DNA of 64,000 nucleotides, from assembly GCF_007004765.1 (NCBI RefSeq), contig NZ_VIKR01000005.1, positions 186,001-250,000 on the forward strand, written 5' to 3'. The first letter of the stretch is position 1. Each line of letters starts with the position of its first letter. The notes beneath the pieces are model-generated. The model was not told where the DNA came from. It did no database searches and saw only the letters and a program-made list of their open reading frames with translations. The stretch comes from Aliikangiella marina. GTDB lineage: Bacteria; Pseudomonadota; Gammaproteobacteria; Enterobacterales; Kangiellaceae. Made by a program: the position numbers and the translations under genes. Of this stretch, positions 1-8,886 are shown piece after piece.

Positions 1-2
1 TA

Positions 3-488
3 GATAAAGATGCCGAGCATATCGACTTTGTTAAGCGGTTCGGGAATCAAGTGCATTTTGGCGATGCTTCGCGGCTCGATGTTTTAGAAGCTGCTGGTAT
101 TGATCATGTTCGAGTCGTTTTAATTGCGATTGATGATTCGAATGTTGCCAAGCATGTCATCGAGCTAGTGAAGCAGCACTATCCAAAAATAAAAATCATT
201 GCTCGAGCACATAACCGTGCTGATTTTTGGGAGCTACAAGCAGCAGGTGCAGATAAAGTGATTCGCGAAGTGTTTAAAGGAAGTCTAGAAGCTGCTACGG
301 ATACTTTGGCCTTTATGGGATTCACCAGCGGTGAGGCACTTAAAAGCGCTGATCGTTTTGAGGTTCATGATGAGTTCTTATTACAGGACGCGCTTGAACA
401 CCGTGACGATACAGAAAAACTCATTGAGATTGGTCGCAAAGGCCGGGCTGATTTGGAGCGTATCTTTAGCGCCGATCGTTCAAACTAA
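3..488 (+). CDS. KefB/KefC-type potassium efflux protein, C-terminal part
   Basis: The gene enters from the left edge; its frame is open from base 3, so only about 161 C-terminal residues are visible. They form the RCK/TrkA-N Rossmann domain of glutathione-gated K+/H+ antiporters: the GDASRLDVLEAAG segment followed by alternating strands and helices, as in VRVVLIAIDD and IKIIARAHN. The missing N-terminus should hold the CPA2 membrane domain. Known role of the family: electrophile-triggered K+ efflux that acidifies the cytoplasm. Whether it is KefB, KefC or a sister paralogue cannot be decided from this fragment. In E. coli yheV and yheS lie beside kefB; here they are 16 kb away. Confidence 0.8.
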   Translation, partial: DKDAEHIDFVKRFGNQVHFGDASRLDVLEAAGIDHVRVVLIAIDDSNVAKHVIELVKQHYPKIKIIARAHNRADFWELQAAGADKVIREVFKGSLEAATDTLAFMGFTSGEALKSADRFEVHDEFLLQDALEHRDDTEKLIEIGRKGRADLERIFSADRSN

Positions 489-502
489 CTTGAGGACAAA
501 AC

Positions 503-1357
503 ATGGCAATTTTATTGAGTTCGACTTCAAAAGATCTGGGCGGCTTTTCGGTAAAACGAATTTTGCCACATGCCGATAAGCGTACGGTTGGTCCCTTTAT
601 CTTTTTAGACCATATGGGACCGGCCGAATTTCCTGCGGGAACTGGCATCAACGTAAGGCCTCATCCTCATATTGGATTAGCAACGCTCTCTTACCTGTTC
701 AAAGGCAGTATGCTTCATCGAGATAGTTTGGGGTCTATCCAAGAGATATTTCCGGGTGATGTTAATTGGATGACCGCAGGTAAAGGTATCGTCCATTCAG
801 AGAGAGAAACGATCGAAACGCGCGGTAGTCATCATCAATTAGATGGCTTACAGTGTTGGATAGCATTACCTGAAGCCAAGGCTGAGATTGAACCCAGTTT
901 TTTGCATGTCCCGAAAACCCAATTACCTTATATCCATAAAGAAAAGTTGTTAATGCGCTTAATTGCTGGAGAAGCCTATAATCGAACGTCGCCAGTCAAA
1001 ACTTATTCACCCATGTTTTATCTGGATGTGATCGCTGAGCAGGGAGCAAAACTCGGCAGACCTTGTGGTTCATTAGAAACTGCGATGTACCTTCAAATGG
1101 GTAAAGTAAAACTTGAAGGCGTTGAGTACAGTGCTGGCGACTTTGTGGTTTATGATGACGCAGACTGTGAACTAGAAGTTGTAGAGAACGCGAGGTTTAT
1201 GCTTTTAGGTGGAGAGCCATTCGAGCGACCGCCACATATGTTTTGGAACTTTGTGTCTTTTGACAAAACCAAAATTGAAGAAGCCAAACGCCGTTGGAAT
1301 GAGGGGCTATTCCCCAAGATTCCTGGTGACGATGAAGAGTTTATCCCGCTACCTTGA
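503..1357 (+). CDS. Pirin family protein
   Basis: A 284-residue two-cupin pirin, close to the usual 280-300 residues. The N-terminal cupin carries the metal-binding set seen in pirins: RPHPHIG supplies His54 and His56, and GIVHSER supplies His98 and Glu100. Known pirins are cytoplasmic iron proteins; some act as quercetin dioxygenases, others as redox-dependent partners of regulators or enzymes. The physiological substrate cannot be read from sequence. It starts 14 bases after the potassium efflux gene with AGGA just upstream (tgaggacaaaacATG), so the two may be co-transcribed. Confidence 0.9.
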   Translation: MAILLSSTSKDLGGFSVKRILPHADKRTVGPFIFLDHMGPAEFPAGTGINVRPHPHIGLATLSYLFKGSMLHRDSLGSIQEIFPGDVNWMTAGKGIVHSERETIETRGSHHQLDGLQCWIALPEAKAEIEPSFLHVPKTQLPYIHKEKLLMRLIAGEAYNRTSPVKTYSPMFYLDVIAEQGAKLGRPCGSLETAMYLQMGKVKLEGVEYSAGDFVVYDDADCELEVVENARFMLLGGEPFERPPHMFWNFVSFDKTKIEEAKRRWNEGLFPKIPGDDEEFIPLP

Positions 1358-1428
1358 TTCTCAAGCAATTAACCTTTAACGTAAAACGTCGAATGACAAT
1401 AGATAAACCAAAAGGTCAAAGTTAATTT

Positions 1429-1680
1429 ATGGCGAAGCTTATTTCAGGTGCAATCGGTACGGTTTTCTTAATTATTATTGCGGTTACTTTACCGGTTGCT
1501 GTTGGCTTGGGCTTGGTAAAAGCTTATCGCCATTTCTTTCCTATCGAGCAAACCGATTCCGTAGGAATTGATGATATCATTGAACCGAATACCGATAGCT
1601 TTTTTAAAGTGTTGATTATTGGTTGGATTGTTTGTGCGCCGTTTTACTACTGGGTTTATTCGGCGGGGCTTTTAAACTAG
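1429..1680 (+). CDS. Small two-span membrane protein, unknown
   Basis: An 83-residue protein with two clear hydrophobic segments: residues about 5-28 (ISGAIGTVFLIIIAVTLPVA) and about 60-80 (VLIIGWIVCAPFYYWVY), separated by an acidic loop. I do not recognise the family. There is no strong Shine-Dalgarno before the ATG, but the membrane-protein composition and its place 70 bases after pirin support a real gene. A convergent DUF1272 gene follows 43 bases downstream. Confidence 0.6.
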   Translation: MAKLISGAIGTVFLIIIAVTLPVAVGLGLVKAYRHFFPIEQTDSVGIDDIIEPNTDSFFKVLIIGWIVCAPFYYWVYSAGLLN

Positions 1681-1723
1681 TCCGAACCACATAAAAAATA
1701 TTACAAAATGAGCAACGCCCAGA

Positions 1724-2032
1724 CTATCTATCTTTAGCCGCAAGGTCGACGATGGGTCGACTAAAAACCCGATGCTCATCCTGATCTACCGGTTTAAGAA
1801 CACGCTTTTCGCTTGCAGGATGATGGATAACCGAAACGCCTTCGCGCCACGCCTTTTTAGGACGAATAGGGCGACGAACAAACCCGCCGCCACAATTTGG
1901 ACACACGTTATTTAAGACATTATCAACACAGTCGCAGCAAAAGGTGCACTCATAACTGCAAATCATCGCTTCGATTGATTCCGCTGGTAAATCTTTATCG
2001 CAGTTTTCACAATTTGGTTTCAGTTTAAGCAT
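1724..2032 (-). CDS. DUF1272 family small zinc-ribbon-like protein
   Basis: A 102-residue protein rich in paired cysteines: CENC, CSYEC, CCDC and CPNC. This arrangement, with the opening MLKLKPNCENCDKDLP, is typical of DUF1272, a cysteine-rich probable metal-binding family without assigned function. I chose the ATG at 2032, not an in-frame start at 2050, because AGGAG lies 6 bases before it and family members begin at this position. A 10-bp stem-loop (2048-2072) sits immediately upstream of the ribosome site. The C-terminal 35 residues are basic and probably disordered. Confidence 0.85.
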   Translation of the reverse strand: MLKLKPNCENCDKDLPAESIEAMICSYECTFCCDCVDNVLNNVCPNCGGGFVRRPIRPKKAWREGVSVIHHPASEKRVLKPVDQDEHRVFSRPIVDLAAKDR

Positions 2033-2047
2033 GATAAACTCCTGTAA

Positions 2048-2072
2048 CACGGATTAAGCCTATTAATCCGTG
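2048..2072 (-). other. Stem-loop in the DUF1272 leader
   Basis: A perfect 10-bp inverted repeat (arms 2048-2057 and 2063-2072, loop gccta). Read on the minus strand it lies between the stop of the amidohydrolase gene and the AGGAG of the DUF1272 gene. It has no U-tract on that strand, so it is not a classical intrinsic terminator. It could stabilise mRNA ends or tune access to the nearby ribosome site. Confidence 0.5.
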
Positions 2073-2162
2073 GATGACTTGGTTCTCCTCCCAACTTTCA
2101 AGGGAGATTTGATGAAATGTCGCAAACTCCAATATGCCAAAGTAAATTTCATCGGCAGACTA

Positions 2163-5100
2163 TTATTCGAAAAACATTGGTGCCCTTTTCTTTGGGTGAT
2201 TGCCAATCTCATTCATTGTTTGGCTGTCATACAAACGTCCGTTCTTCATGACCATATTAACTTTATCTGTCTCATAAATGGATTCGATAGGGTCGATATC
2301 CAACACGACCAAGTCAGCAAGTTTACCGACTTCCAAGGATCCCAGGTGTTGCTCCATTCCGAGGTAACGCGCACCATCAATGGTTGATGCACGAATCACT
2401 TCTAAAGGTGTCATACCGCCCTGGGCAAACATCCACATTTCCCAGTGTGCCCCCAAACCTTCACGCTGACCGTGAGCGCCGATATGGACTTTGACACCCA
2501 GGTCTTGGAGTTCGGCTGCAACTGTCGCATTGTTGATATGGTTGTAGTCTTCTTTAGGGGCCATGGTACGGCGAATTGAGCGGGGATATAAAACGCTTTT
2601 GGGGACGAGTTTGGACAGTAAAGGGTGTTTCCAGACTTCACTGTGTTGGTACCAATAATTTTCGCCCCAGATTCCGCCAAACGCGACGGTTAAAGTTGGC
2701 GTATAAGCGGTTTCACTCTGTGACCATAGTTGTTTCACATCATCGTATATTTTAGCCACCGGAATAGAATGCTCAATCCCCGTGTGTCCGTCGACTATCA
2801 TCGTTAAATTATGTTGAAACGTGGAGCCTCCTTCTGGCATAACCATCATTTGATTATTGCGAGCGGCTTGCAAGACTTGTTGTCGTTGATCACGCCTTGG
2901 TTGGTTATAGCTTTTAACTGAAAAAGCGCCTTGTGCTTTTAATCTTTTTAAGTGATCGTCCGCATCTTCAAGGCTATTAATTTCTGCAGTAATAGAAGCT
3001 TCCGCACCATAAAGAATTGTCCCAGTAGAGAAAATTCTGGGGGCGACAATCTTGCCACTTTCTGCAAGCTCGGCAGCGGAAAAAATTTGTTGGGTATTGT
3101 TCGATGGATCATGAAGAGTCGTAACACCGAATGCTAAAGTTGCCAGGTTATACCAGTTTTGTTGCGGCGTTATCTGGTTGGTGCCTTGTCTGCCATGCCA
3201 ATGAACATCAACCAAGCCGGGGATGATCGTTTTACCGCGAGCGTTTATTCGTTTGGCATTATCCGGCACCGAAAGTGTTCCCGTTTCACCGATAGCTTTA
3301 ATCCGATTACCGGTGATCAAAATATCTCCCTCGTTAATGACTTCATAGCCTTTCATCGTGATAATTTTCGCGCCAATAAATAGAGTAGAGCCTCTTGGGA
3401 TGTCACTGTTAACTTTAAAGCCAAGCTCAATGCTTCGGCGATTTGCTGATTGGTCATCTTTCCAATTTTTCGGATCGGGTAAGGTTAAGCGGTAAAGGGT
3501 CGAACCGAGGGACCAATTAAGCGCTGCGTCTTGATTGCTCCAAGAAACGTATTGGCCGCCTTCTGTACTGACCTTAAGCAGCGGTAGATTAGTCGATTTG
3601 GGTGATAGTTCAATCGCCTGAGCCGCGTGAGTAAAAGGTGTAACATACAGTTGGTAGCGCTCTCTAAACACTAAATATTTTTGATTCGCAGACAATGAAA
3701 ATTCATTCGCATACTGAGTGGTCGCATGGGTGATCGGATCTTGGCCATTAAGATCGACGCTCACTAAGCTAATTTTTTGTCCCTGACTTCGCGTTAAATA
3801 GATGCGATCCATCGAATTGGCGAAGAAAGGCGCGCGACCGTTCTTGGTTACCAGTTGATTATTGCCACCTTTGGCGTCCATTCGATAGACCGCAGGATCG
3901 ATATCGTAGAGAGGTGAATTTATCCAGCCGCCGGTAATTTTTTGATAAATCACTTGTTTACCATCAGGAGAAAATTTTGGGGCGATGTACTTTCCTTTGG
4001 ATTTAGTGAGTTTGGTTCCTTTGCCACCTCTTGCTCGAACTTTTTTGATCGCTCCTTGCTGTTGATCATTCCAAGTCGCATAGATTATGTAGTCGCCATC
4101 AGGTGAGTAAGATGGATAGAATTCAAATTCATTATCGGCCTTAGTGAGGCGCTTGGGTTTGCCGTTGGGTAGTTTGCGCGTATATAGCTGCCCGAGCGCT
4201 TGAAAAACTACCTGATCGCCATCTGGACTCACTTGAACCCAGCGCAGCATGCGGGTATCAAACTTATCAGGTGATGGGTTTACGGGAGATTTAACGGCTT
4301 TACGCATTGCTTTACTGGTGGTTATTTGAAAAGGAATTTCTTCAGCCACTTGTGTAGTTATATTCAATTTGCGGATTTTTCCGCCCGCCCAAAAAATAAG
4401 GTTTTCGCTATCCGGGGTCCAAGCTAAGGTGGGGTAAACACCATGAATAGCCCAAGTTTCCTGCATATCTCGATCAAGCTTTTGGTAAATTGGAAACTCT
4501 TCGCCGGTATTTAAATCTTTTAAGAACAAGCTAGATTGGTTGCGGATCCGTCGTACAAAAGCAATGAGATTGCCATCGGGTGATGGTGTTGGGCGAACGC
4601 TCCCACCAAATCCAGAAATTTCCTTCTTGATTTCACCTGTTAGTCGGTCGATAGAAAAGATCTCATAAATTACTTGATTGGAGTCTTTACTATATTCAAA
4701 TATTTTTCCTGGGGTTGAATCTCGAGAAAAGAAAACCTTTTTACCATTCGCAGAAAATGCCGGTTCTCCGAGATCCTTTTGGTCGTTGGGGCGCTTGTTT
4801 AGTTGTAAACCTTTGCCCCCTGCAGTGTGGTACAACCAAATTTCACCGGCACCGAGCGAGCGGCGAGAAGTAAAGTGTTTACGTGCGGCAATATACTGTC
4901 CATCTGGACTCCAAGTGGGACTATTGAGAAGCCTAAAAGACTCTTTGGTTAATTGTCGTTGATTAGTACCATCGCGATCCATTAACCAAATATTGTCACC
5001 GCCTCCCGCATCAGAGGTGAATACGATTTGTTTTCCGTCTGGACTAAATTGAGGCTGCATTTCCCAAGCGATTGTTTTTGTCAGAGCCTTGGCTTTGCCC

Positions 5101-5330
5101 CCTTTAATGGGTAGCGTATAGATATCCCCCAATAAGTCGAAGGCAATCGTCTCGCCATCGGGACTCACAGAGATGTTCATCCAAGTGCCTTCATTGACTT
5201 CAATATTGGCTTGATACGCTTCTCCAGGCGGATTGTTGACATCCCATTTATTGCCCTCATGCTTTTCGCTTGCTGCGGTAGCCGTTGCAAGCGAGACAAG
5301 GCATGCAGTAATCAATGATTTAAAGTTCAT
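2163..5330 (-). CDS. Exported amidohydrolase with N-terminal TolB-like PD40 propeller
   Basis: A 1055-residue protein. Start taken at 5330, where GGAG precedes the ATG and a clean Sec signal peptide follows (MNFKSLITACLVSLATATAA); the longer start at 5369 would spoil the signal. The N-terminal ~620 residues hold repeated SPDGxxxxF motifs (SPDGKQIVF, SPDGNLIAF, SPDGDYIIY, SPDGKQVIY), i.e. PD40/TolB-type propeller blades. The C-terminal ~400 residues are a metal-dependent amidohydrolase: GLVDVHWHGRQG gives the HxH ligands, IEHSIPV and HIGAHGQ give further His, and GSLEVGKLADLVVLD closes the family. Probable periplasmic hydrolase of peptides or other amides; the substrate is unknown. It is transcribed away from algZ. 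Confidence 0.88.
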   Translation of the reverse strand: MNFKSLITACLVSLATATAASEKHEGNKWDVNNPPGEAYQANIEVNEGTWMNISVSPDGETIAFDLLGDIYTLPIKGGKAKALTKTIAWEMQPQFSPDGKQIVFTSDAGGGDNIWLMDRDGTNQRQLTKESFRLLNSPTWSPDGQYIAARKHFTSRRSLGAGEIWLYHTAGGKGLQLNKRPNDQKDLGEPAFSANGKKVFFSRDSTPGKIFEYSKDSNQVIYEIFSIDRLTGEIKKEISGFGGSVRPTPSPDGNLIAFVRRIRNQSSLFLKDLNTGEEFPIYQKLDRDMQETWAIHGVYPTLAWTPDSENLIFWAGGKIRKLNITTQVAEEIPFQITTSKAMRKAVKSPVNPSPDKFDTRMLRWVQVSPDGDQVVFQALGQLYTRKLPNGKPKRLTKADNEFEFYPSYSPDGDYIIYATWNDQQQGAIKKVRARGGKGTKLTKSKGKYIAPKFSPDGKQVIYQKITGGWINSPLYDIDPAVYRMDAKGGNNQLVTKNGRAPFFANSMDRIYLTRSQGQKISLVSVDLNGQDPITHATTQYANEFSLSANQKYLVFRERYQLYVTPFTHAAQAIELSPKSTNLPLLKVSTEGGQYVSWSNQDAALNWSLGSTLYRLTLPDPKNWKDDQSANRRSIELGFKVNSDIPRGSTLFIGAKIITMKGYEVINEGDILITGNRIKAIGETGTLSVPDNAKRINARGKTIIPGLVDVHWHGRQGTNQITPQQNWYNLATLAFGVTTLHDPSNNTQQIFSAAELAESGKIVAPRIFSTGTILYGAEASITAEINSLEDADDHLKRLKAQGAFSVKSYNQPRRDQRQQVLQAARNNQMMVMPEGGSTFQHNLTMIVDGHTGIEHSIPVAKIYDDVKQLWSQSETAYTPTLTVAFGGIWGENYWYQHSEVWKHPLLSKLVPKSVLYPRSIRRTMAPKEDYNHINNATVAAELQDLGVKVHIGAHGQREGLGAHWEMWMFAQGGMTPLEVIRASTIDGARYLGMEQHLGSLEVGKLADLVVLDIDPIESIYETDKVNMVMKNGRLYDSQTMNEIGNHPKKRAPMFFE

Positions 5331-5682
5331 AGTCACTCCGTCAGTGGGATTGTTACTTTTATGATGCACAGACTTTACGCTTTTTAGTTTGTTTTGGCTA
5401 ATGGATCAACCTAAAGGTCGTGTGCTTGAGAAAAAATATCGACCAAGTCTTAATCTGGCCTGCAAAAAGTTGCGTTGAATAAAGGCGAGCTTCTTAGTAT
5501 CCGCTTATGCATTAAAAACGCCACTAAGTCAGGTTACCGATGTCTTCGAGTGCTTCTTTTTGCGGCTTTGTGTTATGGTCTGCTATAGTTAAGCCGTTGA
5601 TTTGGATTATAAAAAGTAAAACTCCCGGCTGGCTTCAACATAGTGCCTAGCAACATCTAATTAAAAGAAAGTTATAACGAGT
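5331..5682. promoter_or_regulatory. Divergent intergenic region, amidohydrolase / algZ
   Basis: A 350-base gap between divergent genes with no convincing ORF. A plausible sigma70 promoter toward algZ is TTGCGG at 5560-5565 and TATAGT at 5584-5589 with an 18-base spacer. A promoter for the amidohydrolase gene must also lie here but I could not pick a good pair. Confidence 0.4.
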
Positions 5683-6738
5683 ATGCTTCCAGTTAAAAAA
5701 GCGAAAGATGCCCAAGAGTTTTTCCTGCCAGACTTTTGTCAGCCGCAGTCGCTATTTTTAGTCGTTCTGGTTGGTGAGCTTTTAGCGGTCATCTTTACCT
5801 TGTTGAATTTCCAACCGCAAGCTAACCTATGGAATCTACTTGGTATCTATTCGATTTCAATTCAAATTATTGCATTAATTTCTGTCAGTCTGCTTTGTTG
5901 GTTAAGACCGTGGCTCGCGAAATATAGTGATTGGGTTTCAGGGGCGCTCAGCTTGAGTGTGATATTGTTTGCGACGCTCGTATTTACCTATGTTGTTATC
6001 CGTTATTATTGGCAAATTCCAATTGACCTGACACAGCAAGCACAAAGCAACATTTTTTTACGTCATGTATTAATCGCTGGCTTGATTGGTGCGGTAGCAC
6101 TTCGTTACTTTTATTTACAACAACAGTACCGACAAAAACTCGCGTCAGAGGCATCAGCCAGACTTGAAGCGTTGCAAGCGAGAATCAGACCGCATTTTCT
6201 TTTCAATAGCATGAATGTTATCGCCAGTTTAACTCGGATCGATCCAGCCAAAGCCGAAGCGGCAATTGAGGACCTGAGTGACTTGTTTAGAGCGACGCTC
6301 GAAAACAAACAAGACTTAATCCCTTTTTCCGAAGAGTTACAAAATGCTGAGCGCTATCTTGCCATCGAGAAAATTCGTTTGGGTGATAGGATGCAAGTGA
6401 AAAAAAGTGTGAGCGCCGACTGTTTACAAGTTTTAGTACCGCCCTTGTCGGTTCAGCCTTTAGTAGAAAATGCTGTTTATCATGGTATTCAAATGCTTCC
6501 CGATGGGGGAACAGTTGATATAACTGCTGAGCTTGAGGGGGACTTGATGAAAATTTGTGTTGCTAACCCGCGTGCACGCGAACCGAGTCACAAAGGTCAC
6601 GGTATTGCTTTAAAAAATATTGGACAGCGGCTCGAAGTGATCTATTCTGGTAAAGCTAATCTGCATAGGCGATCTGATGAAGATTTTTATAAAGTCACCA
6701 TGAGTATCCCGCTTAAGCAGGCAGATGAATCAAAGTGA
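5683..6738 (+). CDS. algZ: LytS/AlgZ-type sensor histidine kinase
   Basis: A 351-residue membrane kinase of the His_kinase (PF06580) type. Residues about 24-150 hold four hydrophobic spans, and no periplasmic sensor domain is evident. The phospho-acceptor motif RPHFLFNSMN puts the His at residue 171. The ATP-binding part has the N-box LVENAVYHGI (Glu262, Asn263) and a G-box GHGIALKNIGQR near 305-317. It is followed after 50 bases by an AlgR-like regulator, as in Pseudomonas algZ/fimS-algR. In pseudomonads this pair controls alginate and type IV pili; the target here is unknown. Confidence 0.85.
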   Translation: MLPVKKAKDAQEFFLPDFCQPQSLFLVVLVGELLAVIFTLLNFQPQANLWNLLGIYSISIQIIALISVSLLCWLRPWLAKYSDWVSGALSLSVILFATLVFTYVVIRYYWQIPIDLTQQAQSNIFLRHVLIAGLIGAVALRYFYLQQQYRQKLASEASARLEALQARIRPHFLFNSMNVIASLTRIDPAKAEAAIEDLSDLFRATLENKQDLIPFSEELQNAERYLAIEKIRLGDRMQVKKSVSADCLQVLVPPLSVQPLVENAVYHGIQMLPDGGTVDITAELEGDLMKICVANPRAREPSHKGHGIALKNIGQRLEVIYSGKANLHRRSDEDFYKVTMSIPLKQADESK

Positions 6739-6788
6739 TCGAATTTAGAAATCAACTCAAAGCAACCTATCACTTCAGGAGTTTGTGA

Positions 6789-7514
6789 ATGAAAGTATTA
6801 GTCGTTGATGATGAACCGCTTGCGCAACAGCGGTTGGAGCAACTGCTGGCACAAATGTCACGAGTTGAGACAATACTCAAGGCCAACAATGGCCAACAAG
6901 CAATCGAGGTTTGTCAAACTGAAAAACCCGATCTTGTGTTGCTGGATATTCGCATGCCAGGGATCGATGGATTAGAGACTGCTCAGCATTTAAGTCAAAT
7001 GGAAAAAAGTCCTGCGATTATTTTTACCACGGCCTATGACGAGTATGCGCTAGATGCTTTTAAAGTTAATGCAGTTGATTATTTATTAAAACCGGTTCGT
7101 CAGGAAAAGCTTGCTGAATCGATTGAACGTGCTTCCCAGCTAAACCGGATACAACTCCAGGCGATTAAATCTCAGCCTGAAGGTCGAACCAATATAACGG
7201 CTAAGATTAGCGGTAACATTAAACTTATTCCTATCGCCGATATTTTTTATTTTCAAGCGGATCAGAAATATGTCACCGTTAAACATGTAAACGGTGAGAC
7301 AATTATCGAAGACACCTTAAAAGAGTTGCAAGCGGAGTTTGAAGCAGATTTTATCCGCGTGCATCGGAATGCGTTAGTAGCAAAAAAATATATTACCGGG
7401 ATTCATAAAAACGCTGCGGGTCACAATTTTGTGACCATGAATGATTGTGACAGTATGGTTGAAATTAGTCGTCGACACTTGTCCGGCGTTAAAAAACTTA
7501 TTACAAGCATGTAG
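6789..7514 (+). CDS. algR: AlgR-type LytTR response regulator
   Basis: A 241-residue two-domain regulator. The receiver domain (1-120) has the acidic pair Asp7/Asp8, phosphorylation site Asp53 in LLDIRMPG, Thr80/81 and Lys101. Residues about 140-240 form a LytTR DNA-binding domain (IPIADIFYFQADQKYVTV, FIRVHRNALVAK, MVEISRRHL). GGAG lies 8 bases before the ATG. It partners with the kinase just upstream. Its 3' end faces hemY 88 bases away; in Pseudomonas algR is also next to hemC-hemD but in the same direction, so the neighbourhood is kept and the orientation changed. Confidence 0.9.
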   Translation: MKVLVVDDEPLAQQRLEQLLAQMSRVETILKANNGQQAIEVCQTEKPDLVLLDIRMPGIDGLETAQHLSQMEKSPAIIFTTAYDEYALDAFKVNAVDYLLKPVRQEKLAESIERASQLNRIQLQAIKSQPEGRTNITAKISGNIKLIPIADIFYFQADQKYVTVKHVNGETIIEDTLKELQAEFEADFIRVHRNALVAKKYITGIHKNAAGHNFVTMNDCDSMVEISRRHLSGVKKLITSM

Positions 7515-7528
7515 TCTTTGGTTAGCAT

Positions 7529-7552
7529 AAACGGACGAAAAGCCGCCCGTTT
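7529..7552. terminator. Weak hairpin between convergent algR and hemY
   Basis: A 6-bp inverted repeat aaacgg/ccgttt with a 12-base loop and short T runs on both sides, in the 88-base gap between two converging genes. It could end transcription both ways, but the stem is short. Confidence 0.3.
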
Positions 7553-7602
7553 TGGCTCCGCTGATCGGTAATTAAATCTTGATTAAGACAATAAAATTCA
7601 AC

Positions 7603-8886
7603 CTAACCTTTCGATTCTAACTTTTGAAATTTTGGTAATACGTCGCTATTTACCATGTCGTCACTACCATCGGGCAAAGCAAGTAAATTCGCTTCGCTAT
7701 TCGGTATCGCAGCATATTCCAGTCCGAGGCGGAAACAGTCATTGGCATGATCTTGGTCATCGAGCTGCTGCAATGTTTTAGCCATGTAAAGATAGGCTTC
7801 TGCATTGGGATCAATTTGCAAGGCGCGTTCTAAAAAGAAACGCGCTTTTCCCCAAAGCTTCGCATGATAAGCAATTTTTCCAAGGGTGAGAAAAGTTTCA
7901 ACGGGTGTTTGGTTTTTACCTTTCTGCCAAGCTTCTAGAAAAGTCAGTTGTTTTGCGGGATCACTACTAACCACCTTGCCATAAAGACTGATCACTTGCG
8001 AGTCGGCTTGCTTTTTAAGTAGCGGTCGAATTAACGCTTCGGCTTCGTCCATTTGATCAAATTCAATTAATAACTCTGCATAGATTAGGATATTACAACG
8101 AGTCTTTCGGTATTGCGCCGGGAGGTTTTGCCAAGCGTCTGTGAGCTGTTCAATTTGACCCAGTTCTGCTTGCTTACTCAGTAAACCAGCAATACCGCGT
8201 TTTTCGTAATCTTGTAATGCTTCGCCTTGATACACTTGTTGTTTTTTCAACGCAGGTATGAGTTCGATCATTCGTGTCCAGTCTTGCAAGCGCTCGTAGA
8301 GCTCGCCGAGGAGTTTTAATACATAAGGGTGGTTGGGATTTATCGCTTTTAGTTCATTAAGGCTGGCGAGCGCTTGTTCATATTGGTTGTGCTGCAATTG
8401 GAGTTGCGCTTGGGTGAGCCTAATCGCTGTTTTTGCATCGGGCTCTGCGAGATGCGCCTGACGCAAATAAGCGTCTCGTCTCACTTCAGCATTTTGATGT
8501 TGCGCTGCTTGGGCAGCGATCAAGTAATTAATTAACTTGGTATCCGAATTTTTGGCTGCGCCGATCATTGCGTCTTCAGAAGCTTTCCATCGCCCCTCGG
8601 TAAAAGCGAGCATCCCTTGCGTCGTTTTTCTTCGAGCACGCTTTGCGCTACGATCGCTACTCCAGCTTTTCACTCGACCAGCGCTTGCAAAGATACTTCG
8701 ACCAATTTTGATGGTAAAAAATAATAGTACAAACGCCAGTAAAATAAAGAAGACCGCGACCCACAAGCGCATCTCGACACTGGTTTTGTCGTAAGCAATA
8801 ATAACGAAACCTGGTAGCTCTTTTATTGCCGATCCACCAATACCGCCAACTACCAGAGCGATGAGTAAGGAAAGCTTCCACTTCAT
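7603..8886 (-). CDS. hemY: HemY-type TPR membrane protein of the haem operon
   Basis: A 427-residue protein homologous to the proteobacterial HemY N-terminal family, which is unrelated to the Bacillus protoporphyrinogen oxidase of the same name. Two transmembrane spans lie at residues about 5-25 and 42-64, followed by a short basic segment (RSAKRARRKT) and a long TPR-like helical region, e.g. FFLERALQIDPNAEAYLYMAKTL. Its start overlaps the hemX stop in ATGA, indicating translational coupling. Its role is not settled; a membrane scaffold in tetrapyrrole synthesis is often proposed. Confidence 0.88.
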   Translation of the reverse strand: MKWKLSLLIALVVGGIGGSAIKELPGFVIIAYDKTSVEMRLWVAVFFILLAFVLLFFTIKIGRSIFASAGRVKSWSSDRSAKRARRKTTQGMLAFTEGRWKASEDAMIGAAKNSDTKLINYLIAAQAAQHQNAEVRRDAYLRQAHLAEPDAKTAIRLTQAQLQLQHNQYEQALASLNELKAINPNHPYVLKLLGELYERLQDWTRMIELIPALKKQQVYQGEALQDYEKRGIAGLLSKQAELGQIEQLTDAWQNLPAQYRKTRCNILIYAELLIEFDQMDEAEALIRPLLKKQADSQVISLYGKVVSSDPAKQLTFLEAWQKGKNQTPVETFLTLGKIAYHAKLWGKARFFLERALQIDPNAEAYLYMAKTLQQLDDQDHANDCFRLGLEYAAIPNSEANLLALPDGSDDMVNSDVLPKFQKLESKG

